Source: Actinomycetes bacterium (GTDB taxonomy: Bacteria > Actinomycetota > Acidimicrobiia > Acidimicrobiales > JAMCPL01). From it: 64,000 bases of DNA. Under the pieces are notes generated by a model, which was not told the DNA's origin, did not search any database, and worked only from the letters and a program-made list of their open reading frames with translations. Every line of letters begins with the position of its first letter. Position 1 is the stretch's first letter. The DNA is taken from positions 248,001 through 312,000 of the forward strand of contig JAKAWR010000001.1 in assembly GCA_021816935.1 (NCBI GenBank), given 5' to 3'. Positions 55,577 through 64,000 of this stretch are shown here, in pieces. The translations under genes were made by a program, and so were the position numbers.

Positions 55577-56674
55577 TCACTCTGACGATTCGGCCCTGGA
55601 ACTCTTCGAGGCGGCCACCAGGCCGTCGAGTGCCCTTGCTGCAGCCCCCTCGTCGATGGAGCCCTGCGCCGCTTCCACGCCCTCGGAGAAAGTGGCGCAG
55701 AGCCCCGAGACCACAGTGGCGGCCGCGGCATTCAGCACGACTATGTCCCGAGCCGGCCCATGGCCACCCGAGAGCACCTCGCCTGCAATCGCCACGTTGC
55801 GGCTCACATCCCCACCTGCCACGCTGGCCGCCCCCGCCACGGCAAACCCGTAATCCTCAGGCACAAGCGTCCAGGCCCGCTGCCGGCCATCCTCACTCAG
55901 CTCGAGGATCCTAGTCGGCGCCGAAAGCGAGATCTCATCCATCCCGTCATCTCCCGTCACGACCATCGCGCGCCTGCAGCCTCTTGCCGCAAGAACCCGC
56001 ACCATCTTCTCCGCGGCTGGCGAGTTCGGAACCCCCAGCACCTGGCATACCTCCCGCGCCGGATTGGCAAGCGGCCCGAGCATGTTGAAGACTGTCGATA
56101 CTCCCAGCTCGCGTCGCACCGCGGCGGCATGGCGCATCGCCGGATGGAACCGCGGTGCAAAGCAGAAGCCGATGCCTGCGTTCTCGATGCATCTCTCCAC
56201 CCCTGGCGCACCAAGGTCGATCACGACCCCCAGGGCTTCAAGAAGGTCCGCTGAGCCGGTCAACGACGATGCAGCCCGCCCGCCGTGCTTGCACACTTTC
56301 GCGCCGGCACCCGCGACGACCAGCGCCGCCAGAGTCGATACGTTGAAGGTCCCGAGACCATCCCCCCCTGTCCCGCAGGTGTCGATCACGACCCCGCCCG
56401 GATCGACCCTTTCCGCGACCGAAAGCATCGCCTCCAGGAAGCCTGCCATCTCCTCCACCGTCTCACCTTTCGCCTTGAGTCCGGTCAGTAACGCTGCGAT
56501 CCTCACTGGTGACGCTCCACCGGCGAGAACCCATGACATCACGGCCCGTGCCTCATCCCGGCTTAGATCGACACCCCCGGTCACGCCTGCAGCGAGACGT
56601 GCCCAGCCTCCCTCGACATCTAGCGCAGGCGCATCTTCCCCTCCCGCAGGCCCTCCCCCGGTTAATCCCACCAC
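55577..56674 (-). CDS. trpD: Anthranilate phosphoribosyltransferase
   Basis: DTCGTGGDGLGTFNVSTLAALVVAGAGAKVCKHGGRAASSLTGSADLLEALG. Confidence 0.95.
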   Translation of the reverse strand: MVGLTGGGPAGGEDAPALDVEGGWARLAAGVTGGVDLSRDEARAVMSWVLAGGASPVRIAALLTGLKAKGETVEEMAGFLEAMLSVAERVDPGGVVIDTCGTGGDGLGTFNVSTLAALVVAGAGAKVCKHGGRAASSLTGSADLLEALGVVIDLGAPGVERCIENAGIGFCFAPRFHPAMRHAAAVRRELGVSTVFNMLGPLANPAREVCQVLGVPNSPAAEKMVRVLAARGCRRAMVVTGDDGMDEISLSAPTRILELSEDGRQRAWTLVPEDYGFAVAGAASVAGGDVSRNVAIAGEVLSGGHGPARDIVVLNAAAATVVSGLCATFSEGVEAAQGSIDEGAAARALDGLVAASKSSRAESSE

Positions 56675-57852
56675 ACGTCCCCGTCCAGGACGCCCCGTGC
56701 GACGATGCCGAGCTGCACCTGCGAAGTGCCCTCCACGATGGTCAGTTGCTTCGCGTCCCTATACCACTGCTCGGTCGGCTGCTCCTCCATGTAGCCGGCC
56801 GCCCCGAGGAGCTGCAACGCCAGGCTTGACGTTCGCACGGCAAGCTCGGTCGCGTAGTACTTCGCCATCGACAGGTAGGGTGCCCACTGCCTGGTCACCT
56901 TGCCCTCGTCGACGTAAGACGCCGCCCTGTATGTGAGCAGGCGAGCCGCTTCGATATCCACGGCGCACTTCGCGATCTCCCACTGGAGGCCCTGCATCTC
57001 GGATTCCATCACACCGAACATCTCGCGTCCCTTTGCGTACTCGACGGCGTACTCGAGAGCACCCTCGGCCAGTCCGAGACCCCGCGCTGCAACGACCGGC
57101 CGCAGCGTGTTCAATGTCCGCATCGCCACGGAGAAACCCGACTCCGCACCGATCGCATTTTCCGGCGGCACGCGCACGCCGTCAAGGTTCAGCTCGCCCG
57201 TATCGATCCCGTGCACACCCATCTTGCGATCGACACGCCCCAGGCCGACCCCATCAAAGCCTCGCTCAACGATAAAACCCCGTATGTCCCGGCTGGAACG
57301 GCTAATGCCCTCGCCGGTCCTGGCGAACACGGCGAACCAGTCGGCCTGGCTAACTCCGGATATCCAGCATTTCTGCCCAGTTAGAATGTAGCCCCCGGGA
57401 CGGTCCATGTCTGGAACGGCTCGGGTGGACATGCCCGCCACGTCGCTTCCCGCCCCCGGCTCCGACAGCCCGAATGCCGCCCTCTGCGAGCCATCCGCAA
57501 TCGCCGCGACGTAACGCTTCTTCTGATCTTCTCCCCCACCGATCAGCACCGGCGTCGTCGCCAGGCGCGTAAGAAGTAGCATGAGCGCCGCGGTGCTGGA
57601 GTACTTCGCCACCTCCTCCACTGCAATTGCGAGAGCGAGAATACCAGCGCCGGACCCACCGAACTCCTCGGGAATCGCCAAGCCGAGCAAGCCTGCCGAC
57701 TTGAAGCTGTCGAACCAATCCGAGGGGTACTCGCCTGTGAGGTCCACCTCCCTAGAACGGGGCTGGACCTTCTCCCGAGCGAGCCGCCTTACCGTATCGC
57801 GGAGTTGCTCGAGCTCTGGTGTCAGGCCGAAACCTGCGCCGCCGCCGATCAC
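56662..57852 (-). CDS. Acyl-CoA dehydrogenase
   Basis: AFGLSEPGAGSDVAGM, GYILTGQKCWISG, QLLGAAGYMEEQPTEQWYRDAKQLTIVEGTSQVQLGIVAR. Confidence 0.93.
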   Translation of the reverse strand: MIGGGAGFGLTPELEQLRDTVRRLAREKVQPRSREVDLTGEYPSDWFDSFKSAGLLGLAIPEEFGGSGAGILALAIAVEEVAKYSSTAALMLLLTRLATTPVLIGGGEDQKKRYVAAIADGSQRAAFGLSEPGAGSDVAGMSTRAVPDMDRPGGYILTGQKCWISGVSQADWFAVFARTGEGISRSSRDIRGFIVERGFDGVGLGRVDRKMGVHGIDTGELNLDGVRVPPENAIGAESGFSVAMRTLNTLRPVVAARGLGLAEGALEYAVEYAKGREMFGVMESEMQGLQWEIAKCAVDIEAARLLTYRAASYVDEGKVTRQWAPYLSMAKYYATELAVRTSSLALQLLGAAGYMEEQPTEQWYRDAKQLTIVEGTSQVQLGIVARGVLDGDVWWD

Positions 57853-57902
57853 GCCACCGGAACCTTCACAGCGCTTCTTCGGCTTCGCGCCAACAGGTAT
57901 CC

Positions 57903-58163
57903 CTAAGCAGACTTGCGGCGCTGGCGCAGGATGCGCCGTCTTTCACGCTCGGTCATCCCGCCCCAGATCCCCTCCTTTTCACGCTTCGCCAGAGCGTACT
58001 CCAGGCAGGCCTCCCTCACGGAGCAGGATGCACAGATGGCTTTCGCTACCGCGGCCTCCGCCTCCTCGTCGGGCGTATCCGGGTCGGGGTAGAACACGTT
58101 CGTGTCCATACCCTTGCACGCGGCCCGCTTGTTCCAAGCCGTACTCAACTGCACCCGGTTCAT
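57903..58163 (-). CDS. WhiB-family regulator
   Basis: AACKG...CASCSVREACLEYAL...EGIWGGMTERERR. Confidence 0.95.
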   Translation of the reverse strand: MNRVQLSTAWNKRAACKGMDTNVFYPDPDTPDEEAEAAVAKAICASCSVREACLEYALAKREKEGIWGGMTERERRRILRQRRKSA

Positions 58164-58265
58164 TACGCCTTCCTACTTCCTACATCACTACTGCTCATCA
58201 CGTCCGGCGGCACGATGGGCGATGCGAGATTGCTGCCAGTTCATTCGGAAAACCCGATCCCTTGT

Positions 58266-58303
58266 AGCCTCGGCGCACATTTGCCTGAACATCCGCCGAG
58301 GCT
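58266..58303. repeat. Dispersed palindromic repeat, short copy E
   Basis: AGCCTCGGCG/CGCCGAGGCT 10-bp perfect arms, 18-nt interior. Confidence 0.55.
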
Positions 58304-58427
58304 CCAATCCGGTCCCTCCCGTGGCCGGACCAGAACGACAGAAACCCTCGCTTGCACGCGGGTGCCTTCAGATAGTGCTATTATCGCGCACCCATTTGCT
58401 CCATGTCCAGTCTTGCGGAGTATTTTT

Positions 58428-59129
58428 CTATCCGCGGAGATCCTGGAGCAGCGCCTCCTTAGTGACTCCTCCTATGGCAGCCTCTGCCCTGTAAGCCCGG
58501 TGGTCCACGGCAAGGACCGCATCCCCGGTTGCGAAATCCACAATATCGTCATGCGAGAATCTGAGCTTTACGTAGTGAACCGCCGCTGTAGCCTCCTCGC
58601 GCGTGAGCAGGCCCTCGTGAGCCGTCTCCGGGGCTCCAGCCACAAGCCGATCGTCCCCTGCTGCGGTTCTGAACCGGATCGAAAGCGCCCTCTCGACGCC
58701 AACTAGCTCGGGGAGCCATTTGCGTAGCGCCTCGGAACTGGTCAGCTCTATGAACACTGTCGCTGACAACTCACCCTTGAGCGGTATGAGCCCATTGTAG
58801 TCGTCGATCTCACGTTGCACCTGCTCATCCGAGATCAGTCGTTCCGCCCTCACCAGTTCCTGGATCTGGAACCTAACCGTCTCCTCGTTCTCGAAGACCA
58901 CAGTCAGCAACTCACCGAGAGCGACCCTCCTGATCTTCTTGAGGGCGATAACCGCCGCTCGCATCTCATCGCGCCGACGCTCATACTCGCGTACGTCCAA
59001 GATGTCGTCCAGTGTCAAGCGCCTGCTCAAAGACGCGCACCACCTTTCCGTCCAAACCCCCTCCGCTGTGACCACCCCTTCACCGCCTACACCACCCCCT
59101 CGGCCGCACGCGCCGGGTCCTCCACGCAC
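58428..59129 (-). CDS. DUF3501-like protein
   Basis: LTLDDILDVREYERRRDEMRAAVIALKKIRRVALGELLTVVFENEETVRFQIQELVRAERL; adjacent to Fe-S/CCG protein and rubrerythrin. Confidence 0.75.
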   Translation of the reverse strand: MRGGPGACGRGGGVGGEGVVTAEGVWTERWCASLSRRLTLDDILDVREYERRRDEMRAAVIALKKIRRVALGELLTVVFENEETVRFQIQELVRAERLISDEQVQREIDDYNGLIPLKGELSATVFIELTSSEALRKWLPELVGVERALSIRFRTAAGDDRLVAGAPETAHEGLLTREEATAAVHYVKLRFSHDDIVDFATGDAVLAVDHRAYRAEAAIGGVTKEALLQDLRG

Positions 59130-59159
59130 ATCCCTTCGCCAAGCCGAGCAAGCGCCTCC

Positions 59160-60728
59160 TCATCCCTGCCCGAGGCCGTAGGCACGCTCCACCAGCTCGA
59201 TTGGATGCACCGGCCGTACCCCGGTCTCCTCCAGGATCGCGACGTTTGCAAGGTGGCACGAACCACACGCGACCGCGCCAATATCTCCATGCCCCACCGC
59301 CACTCCGGCTTTGCTCAACTCGGCAACAAGCGGCCCGGCAATCAGCCTGGCAAGCTCCTCGTTAGCACTCCGGTAACCCCAGGTACCGTCGATCCCGGCG
59401 CACCGGTTCACCAGGCGCACCGTCCAGCCTGCCAGCTTCAACAGGTCACGATCCTTGAGGCCGACCGCCTGCGCCTGAGAGTGGCACGAGACGTGGTAGG
59501 CAACCTCAGCTGCCAGCCGCGCCGGCCCTCCGAAACCGCTGAAATCCCGGCGCAGCGGCTTGCCCGACAGCCGTTCCAGCTCCATCAGGTGCTCCGCCGG
59601 CTCCCTGATCGCTGCCGCAACGGCGATCACGTCATCTGCCAGCGAACCACGCTTGACGGATGGCCCGGTGCGCTCACCTATCGAGCGGCACCCCGCGCCC
59701 GCGTCCCCCATCCCTCCGGATCTCCCGCCCTCCCCCGCGTCGCCGCTGCCGGTGCGTTCACCTCCACTGCCTTCCCCACTTGCGCTGCTGTCCCCGTTGG
59801 CACCGTCGTCGATCGCGTCGGACCCAACGTGCAACTCGCTGGCCGCACGAGCAGTGACAGCGCTACCTACCAGGACGGCCGGATAGTCCTTACGCATCAC
59901 ATATGCACAGGTGGCCTGGGCAACGATGATTTTCGAACCGCTACCGGCCGCTCCCGCAAGTGCCTCGACATTAGCCAGAGCGGCCCGGCGAAACTGGTCG
60001 AGGTTGCCGGCGTGAAGCCACGGAGCTCCACAGCAACCAACACCATCAGGCAAGCTGCACTTAACCCCGTTGTGCTCTTCAACTCGCACCACCGCCTTGC
60101 CGATACCCGGCTCCATGTACTCGACGAAACACGTGGGAAAGATGACCGCCTCCGCATCCTCCCGACCCGGGGAGGGCGATGGAGTATGCTCCTTGCGGAA
60201 CCAGGTCGAGAACCTCTGCTTGGCGTAGGGAGGAAGCATCCGCTTCGGGGCTATGCCGAGCGCGGCCCCCATCGCACGCCGTAACGGCGTGCCCGGCTTG
60301 GTAAGAGCCCGGTTCACAAGCCCACCGAACGCCACCGATACCCTCCCGACCATATCGGTACGCGATAGCATCTGCTCCGCGATCCGCTCCCTTACTCCGA
60401 CATCTCCCCCAACGTGCCTCACGACCCTTGCTCGCAGCATCAACTTCGGGTAATCCAGCTCGAACTGGTGTGGAGGCAGGTACGGACACTTGAGAGCGCA
60501 CAGCTTGCATTGGAAGCATTCGTCGACAACCCGGTCCTGTGCGGCCTTGGTCAGGGAATGCACCTTGCCGTCCGTGTCATCGATCGCACTGAAAAGGGTC
60601 TTGAACGATGGGCACAGGTTGAAGCAGAGCCGGCAGCCATGGCAAACCTCGAAGACCCTTGCCAACTCCTCCCGGAAATCGCCCTCGTCCGTATAACACG
60701 CCTCGGCAGGCGAGTACGTAGTGCTCAC
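59160..60728 (-). CDS. 4Fe-4S ferredoxin / CCG-domain heterodisulfide reductase-like protein
   Basis: CHGCRLCFNLCP and CFQCKLCALKCP clusters; CCG-type GVGCCGAPW and ACGSCHLANV. Confidence 0.87.
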   Translation of the reverse strand: MSTTYSPAEACYTDEGDFREELARVFEVCHGCRLCFNLCPSFKTLFSAIDDTDGKVHSLTKAAQDRVVDECFQCKLCALKCPYLPPHQFELDYPKLMLRARVVRHVGGDVGVRERIAEQMLSRTDMVGRVSVAFGGLVNRALTKPGTPLRRAMGAALGIAPKRMLPPYAKQRFSTWFRKEHTPSPSPGREDAEAVIFPTCFVEYMEPGIGKAVVRVEEHNGVKCSLPDGVGCCGAPWLHAGNLDQFRRAALANVEALAGAAGSGSKIIVAQATCAYVMRKDYPAVLVGSAVTARAASELHVGSDAIDDGANGDSSASGEGSGGERTGSGDAGEGGRSGGMGDAGAGCRSIGERTGPSVKRGSLADDVIAVAAAIREPAEHLMELERLSGKPLRRDFSGFGGPARLAAEVAYHVSCHSQAQAVGLKDRDLLKLAGWTVRLVNRCAGIDGTWGYRSANEELARLIAGPLVAELSKAGVAVGHGDIGAVACGSCHLANVAILEETGVRPVHPIELVERAYGLGQG

Positions 60729-60956
60729 AACAGGTCCTTCCTCGCTATACGGACACCCACTGACGGCCGTCCGAGCCGGGTCCTCTGTGCCTCGCCGCTC
60801 ATCCGGGAAAAATCAGCCCCATCGTACGGAGGTCATGGCGACTCGACCTATCACCCACCTCCTCCCCGCCACCAGCGTCATCGCCGCCCCGTGTACCGGC
60901 CCCGCCATTCGCCACCAGCTAATCAGATTCGCCACCCGTGAACAAAACCCGCCCCG

Positions 60957-60998
60957 GCGCTTCGACCCGGAGGGGGGAGGGGGTCAAGGTCGAAGCGC
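60957..60998 (-). other. Stem-loop, 11-bp stem, C-rich loop on transcribed strand
   Basis: GCGCTTCGACC-cggaggggggagggggtcaa-GGTCGAAGCGC. Confidence 0.6.
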
Positions 60999-61069
60999 TT
61001 TACCGGGACGGGCGACCATGGGGTTGGAGAGGCCGGCACCGGGGAGGGGTCCGGCTACCGGCCCAATTA

Positions 61070-61093
61070 CCTGAGTGAGGGGGGTAACTCAGG
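61070..61093 (-). terminator. Stem-loop spanning the rubrerythrin stop codon
   Basis: CCTGAGT-gaggggggta-ACTCAGG. Confidence 0.5.
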
Positions 61094-61517
61094 CAACCGA
61101 CTCCAACCCTTCTTTAAATCTACCAGCATGGCTCCGCTCCGCGCGCGCGAGAGTCTCGAACCATTCCCCAATTTCCTCAAAACCCTCTTCCCTGGCCGTC
61201 CGGGCGAACCCGGGGTACATCTCCGTGTACTCGTACGTCTCCCCCTCGATGGCCGAATGCAGATTGTTCTCCGTCGTTCCCACTGCATGGCCTGTTACCG
61301 GGTCCCCGGACTCGCTCAAGAAATCGAAATGCCCGAAAGCGTGGCCTGTCTCACCTTCCCCCACCGACCGGAACAGCGCGGCCACATCCGGATATCCCTC
61401 AACATCAGCCTTCTGAGCGAAGTACAGATAGCGCCGGTTCGCCTGGCTCTCGCCCGCGAACGCTTCCTTTAGATTATTCTCGGTTTTCGTTCCCTTAAGT
61501 GACGCCATGTCAGCCAA
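61089..61517 (-). CDS. Rubrerythrin (di-iron domain only)
   Basis: [49 protein letters not shown]...[14 protein letters not shown]; no C-terminal rubredoxin cysteines. Confidence 0.92.
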   Translation of the reverse strand: MADMASLKGTKTENNLKEAFAGESQANRRYLYFAQKADVEGYPDVAALFRSVGEGETGHAFGHFDFLSESGDPVTGHAVGTTENNLHSAIEGETYEYTEMYPGFARTAREEGFEEIGEWFETLARAERSHAGRFKEGLESVA

Positions 61518-62004
61518 CTACCTCCATCTTCGCCTTTGCCTTGTGCTCCTGCCTACTCGTCATCGCCCTCAGGGTCCTGCTGGCCTCCTGGCAGGCGGAG
61601 CAGACACCCTTGAAAACCACCTGAACCGCCACGACATCGAAATCCGGCCGCAACGCATCAGGCAGGGCAACTCCTTGGTATTCCGCGAACACGTCCCTCA
61701 CCTTTCCACAGACGCTACACACGGCGTGATGATGTGTCTCCTGGTCGGTGTTCGGGTCGAAACGCGCCATGCCCGTACCCAACTCGAGCGGTAATACCTC
61801 GCCCACCGACGCAAGCTCGTTGAGCGTCCGGTACACGGTTTGCAGCGAGATCGTCTCGACCTGCTTGCGGGCTGCGCGGTAGATCGACTCTGCCGTAGGA
61901 TGGGAGGTATTGTCCTGCAGTATCCGGAAAATGCACTGCCGCTGCGGGGTCATCCTGTAGCCACGTGCCTTGAACAGGTCTACCATTTCGTCTACGGTTC
62001 TCAT
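61510..62004 (-). CDS. Fur-family regulator (PerR-like)
   Basis: MRTVDEMVDLFKARGYRMTPQRQCIFRILQDNTSHPTAESIYRAA...HHHAVCSVCGKV; ATG at 62004. Confidence 0.9.
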   Translation of the reverse strand: MRTVDEMVDLFKARGYRMTPQRQCIFRILQDNTSHPTAESIYRAARKQVETISLQTVYRTLNELASVGEVLPLELGTGMARFDPNTDQETHHHAVCSVCGKVRDVFAEYQGVALPDALRPDFDVVAVQVVFKGVCSACQEASRTLRAMTSRQEHKAKAKMEVVG

Positions 62005-62011
62005 GTGTCTT

Positions 62012-62040
62012 ATTATAATAGCAGTCTTTCTCCCCGTCAA
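62012..62040 (-). promoter_or_regulatory. Promoter TTGACG-17-TATAAT with Fur/PerR-like TATTATAATA palindrome, probably leaderless
   Basis: -10 ends 7 nt before ATG 62004; 10-bp palindrome 62011-62020. Confidence 0.6.
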
Positions 62041-62162
62041 CGGGTTGCAAGTGATGTTGGCTGTTATTTGATACTTACTCCTAATAAAACTACTCCCCTA
62101 CCTACTCGCTGGCCGTCCCCCGGCTTGCATCGTAGGTCGACACCTATGGCAAGCTGGAGTTC

Positions 62163-63905
62163 ATGACCCAGTTCGACCGCAGCGCTGCTCTCGAGCGCCT
62201 GGCCTCCGAAGAGTTCGATGTTCTCGTCATCGGTGGTGGTATAACCGGCGCCGGCGTAGCACTCGAGAGCGCTTCAAGGGGCCTCAGGACGGCCCTCATC
62301 GAGAAGGCCGACTTCGCCTCGGGCACGTCGTCCCGCTCCTCGAAGCTGGTACATGGCGGTCTGCGCTACCTCCAGCACGGCGAGCTCCCCCTCGTATACC
62401 AGGCCCTTCACGAGCGCCAGCGCCTGCTCCGCAACGCCCCGCACCTGGTCCACCCGCTGCCGTTCGTCGTACCCGTGTTCAGGTCAAAACGGCAGAGGAC
62501 TATGTCCGCAGCCCTTGCGACAGGACTCTGGGCGTACGACCTCACCGGAGGGTTCCGCATCGGCCGGCGCCACCGAGCGCTCGAAACGGGCGATGTGGCG
62601 GACCTGCTGCCGGCAATCGACTCGGAGAAGGTGGCCAAGGGCTTCCTGTACTACGACGCGCGAGCAGATGACGCGCGGCTCACGCTGGCCGTGCTACGAA
62701 CCGCGGCCCTCCGCTACGACGCTGTGGCCGCCAACTATCTCGGCGCCACCGGCTTGCTGCACAGATCGAACGGCCGGGTCGCGGGTGCGGTCGCCGCCGA
62801 TACCCAGCCGGGCGGGACCGCGGGGAACAAGCGACCGGCCACGATGGAGATACGTGCACGCTGCGTCATCAATGCGACCGGCGTATGGGTGGACGACATC
62901 CAGGGCATGGACAAGCCCGGCCATAGCCGGACGATCACCCCGGCAAAGGGCATCCACATTACCTTCCCGGCAGCCAAGCTGCCCGTACGCAATGCCGCCG
63001 TCCTGCCGGTACCCAACGACGCCAGGAGCATTTTCGTCATACCCTGGGAGGGGGGCAGTCACGTGTACGTGGGCACGACGGACACGGAGTGGAGCGGTTC
63101 CGTAGACGACCCGGCCTGTGAGAGATCCGATGTGGAGTACCTGATCGCCGCGGTCAACCGTTTCGTCCGGACCGAGCTGACACCGGCGGATGTGACTGCG
63201 TCGTGGGCAGGCGTCAGGCCGCTTCTATCGCGTGACGATTCTACTGCGTCCGGCCGCTCGGCAAAGCGCACAGCGGACCTGTCCCGCCGCCACACCGTCA
63301 TCGTCTCGGAGGCTGGGCTGGTCACGGTGACCGGCGGAAAGCTGACAACCTACCGCCGGATGGCCGAGGATACCCTGTCCTGCGCCGTCGACCTGCTCCG
63401 GGAGAGTCCTGGCGGGCCCGGGGTGCTCCCGCCAGGGACGCTGCGCCGGAGCCCTACCAGGCGTCTCCGCCTTATCGGTGCCGCCAGCTTGCCGGCACTC
63501 GACGAGCTGGCGAAGGCCGGAGCGGCGTCACGACTAGGGATCGACGAGAATATCCTTCACCATCTCACCGGCCGCTACGGTACAGAGGCAGGCCGGCTGC
63601 TGTCATTGGCCGGCGACGACGACGCGCTGCTCGAGCCCATCGTAGAAGGACTGCCCTACCTCCGGATCGAAGCCAAATGGGCCGTATCGCAGGAGATGGC
63701 CTGCACCATGGACGATATCCTGACCCGCCGCACCCGCATCGCACTCCTCGACGCTAAGGCGGCGGAATCAGCTGCTACTTCTCTTGCGGGCGTTCTCGGC
63801 AACGCTATACGACCGGAGGCTCCTGTAATGGCAGAACAGGCGGCGAGTCCTGAGCTGCCAGACGAGGATGTCTCCGCCGGGGGCACCCCGGGCGGACGGC
63901 AGTAG
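62163..63905 (+). CDS. glpD: Glycerol-3-phosphate dehydrogenase
   Basis: FDVLVIGGGITGAGVALESASRGLRTALIEKADFASGTSSRSSKLVHGGLRYLQHGEL; LVTVTGGKLTTYRRMAEDT. Confidence 0.94.
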   Translation: MTQFDRSAALERLASEEFDVLVIGGGITGAGVALESASRGLRTALIEKADFASGTSSRSSKLVHGGLRYLQHGELPLVYQALHERQRLLRNAPHLVHPLPFVVPVFRSKRQRTMSAALATGLWAYDLTGGFRIGRRHRALETGDVADLLPAIDSEKVAKGFLYYDARADDARLTLAVLRTAALRYDAVAANYLGATGLLHRSNGRVAGAVAADTQPGGTAGNKRPATMEIRARCVINATGVWVDDIQGMDKPGHSRTITPAKGIHITFPAAKLPVRNAAVLPVPNDARSIFVIPWEGGSHVYVGTTDTEWSGSVDDPACERSDVEYLIAAVNRFVRTELTPADVTASWAGVRPLLSRDDSTASGRSAKRTADLSRRHTVIVSEAGLVTVTGGKLTTYRRMAEDTLSCAVDLLRESPGGPGVLPPGTLRRSPTRRLRLIGAASLPALDELAKAGAASRLGIDENILHHLTGRYGTEAGRLLSLAGDDDALLEPIVEGLPYLRIEAKWAVSQEMACTMDDILTRRTRIALLDAKAAESAATSLAGVLGNAIRPEAPVMAEQAASPELPDEDVSAGGTPGGRQ

Positions 63906-64000
63906 TGGGACGTACGCCGCCGCTTGCTCCCGGCTATCACGACCTGGCCGGCGCAACCGAGCGTTTCCGCCTCCCGAAGGTCGCGCCGAGCGCGTCCACC
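63905..64000 (+). CDS. Partial CDS running off the window
   Basis: GTG overlapping glpD TAG; open frame to window end (VGRTPPLAPGYHDLAGATERFRLPKVAPSAST). Confidence 0.35.
   Translation, partial: MGRTPPLAPGYHDLAGATERFRLPKVAPSAST

Noticed and set aside
58815-60284. 489-aa plus-strand ORF
   Set aside because: Antisense to DUF3501 and Fe-S genes, which have clear motifs.

Overview
High-GC actinobacterial chromosomal window; gene content and codon style suggest Acidimicrobiia, which is inference only. It is mostly housekeeping: ctaA, dapE/dapD, surE, plsX-rpmF, coaD/rsmD/recG, rpmB, thiL, pckG, pgi, trpD, glpD, one tRNA-Val, two GGDEF/EAL proteins, a copZ-copA-csoR operon and a Fur/PerR-rubrerythrin-FeS-DUF3501 cluster. 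Main non-routine observations: (1) a three-copy MITE-like element (160/161/205 bp) with terminal inverted repeats, flanking target duplications and a conserved central hairpin showing a compensatory change; (2) two tandem secreted beta-propeller proteins sharing a 1697-bp block that reads as identical, joined to divergent N-termini, plus a third paralog carrying the same C-terminal module on a CAP-like domain; (3) a dispersed palindromic repeat family with AGCCTCrGCGGA-type arms, one copy overlapping the end of plsX; (4) a tightly overlapping four-gene operon (acyl reductase-HAD fusion, alcohol dehydrogenase, LarA/DUF2088-like, PlsC-like) of unassigned pathway; (5) a peroxide-type regulon with an apparently leaderless promoter and an intergenic region of stem-loops whose loops are C-rich on the transcribed strand; (6) two TACCCC-N3-GGGGTA CsoR-type operators. 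All calls were made by reading the sequence; no database search was run.
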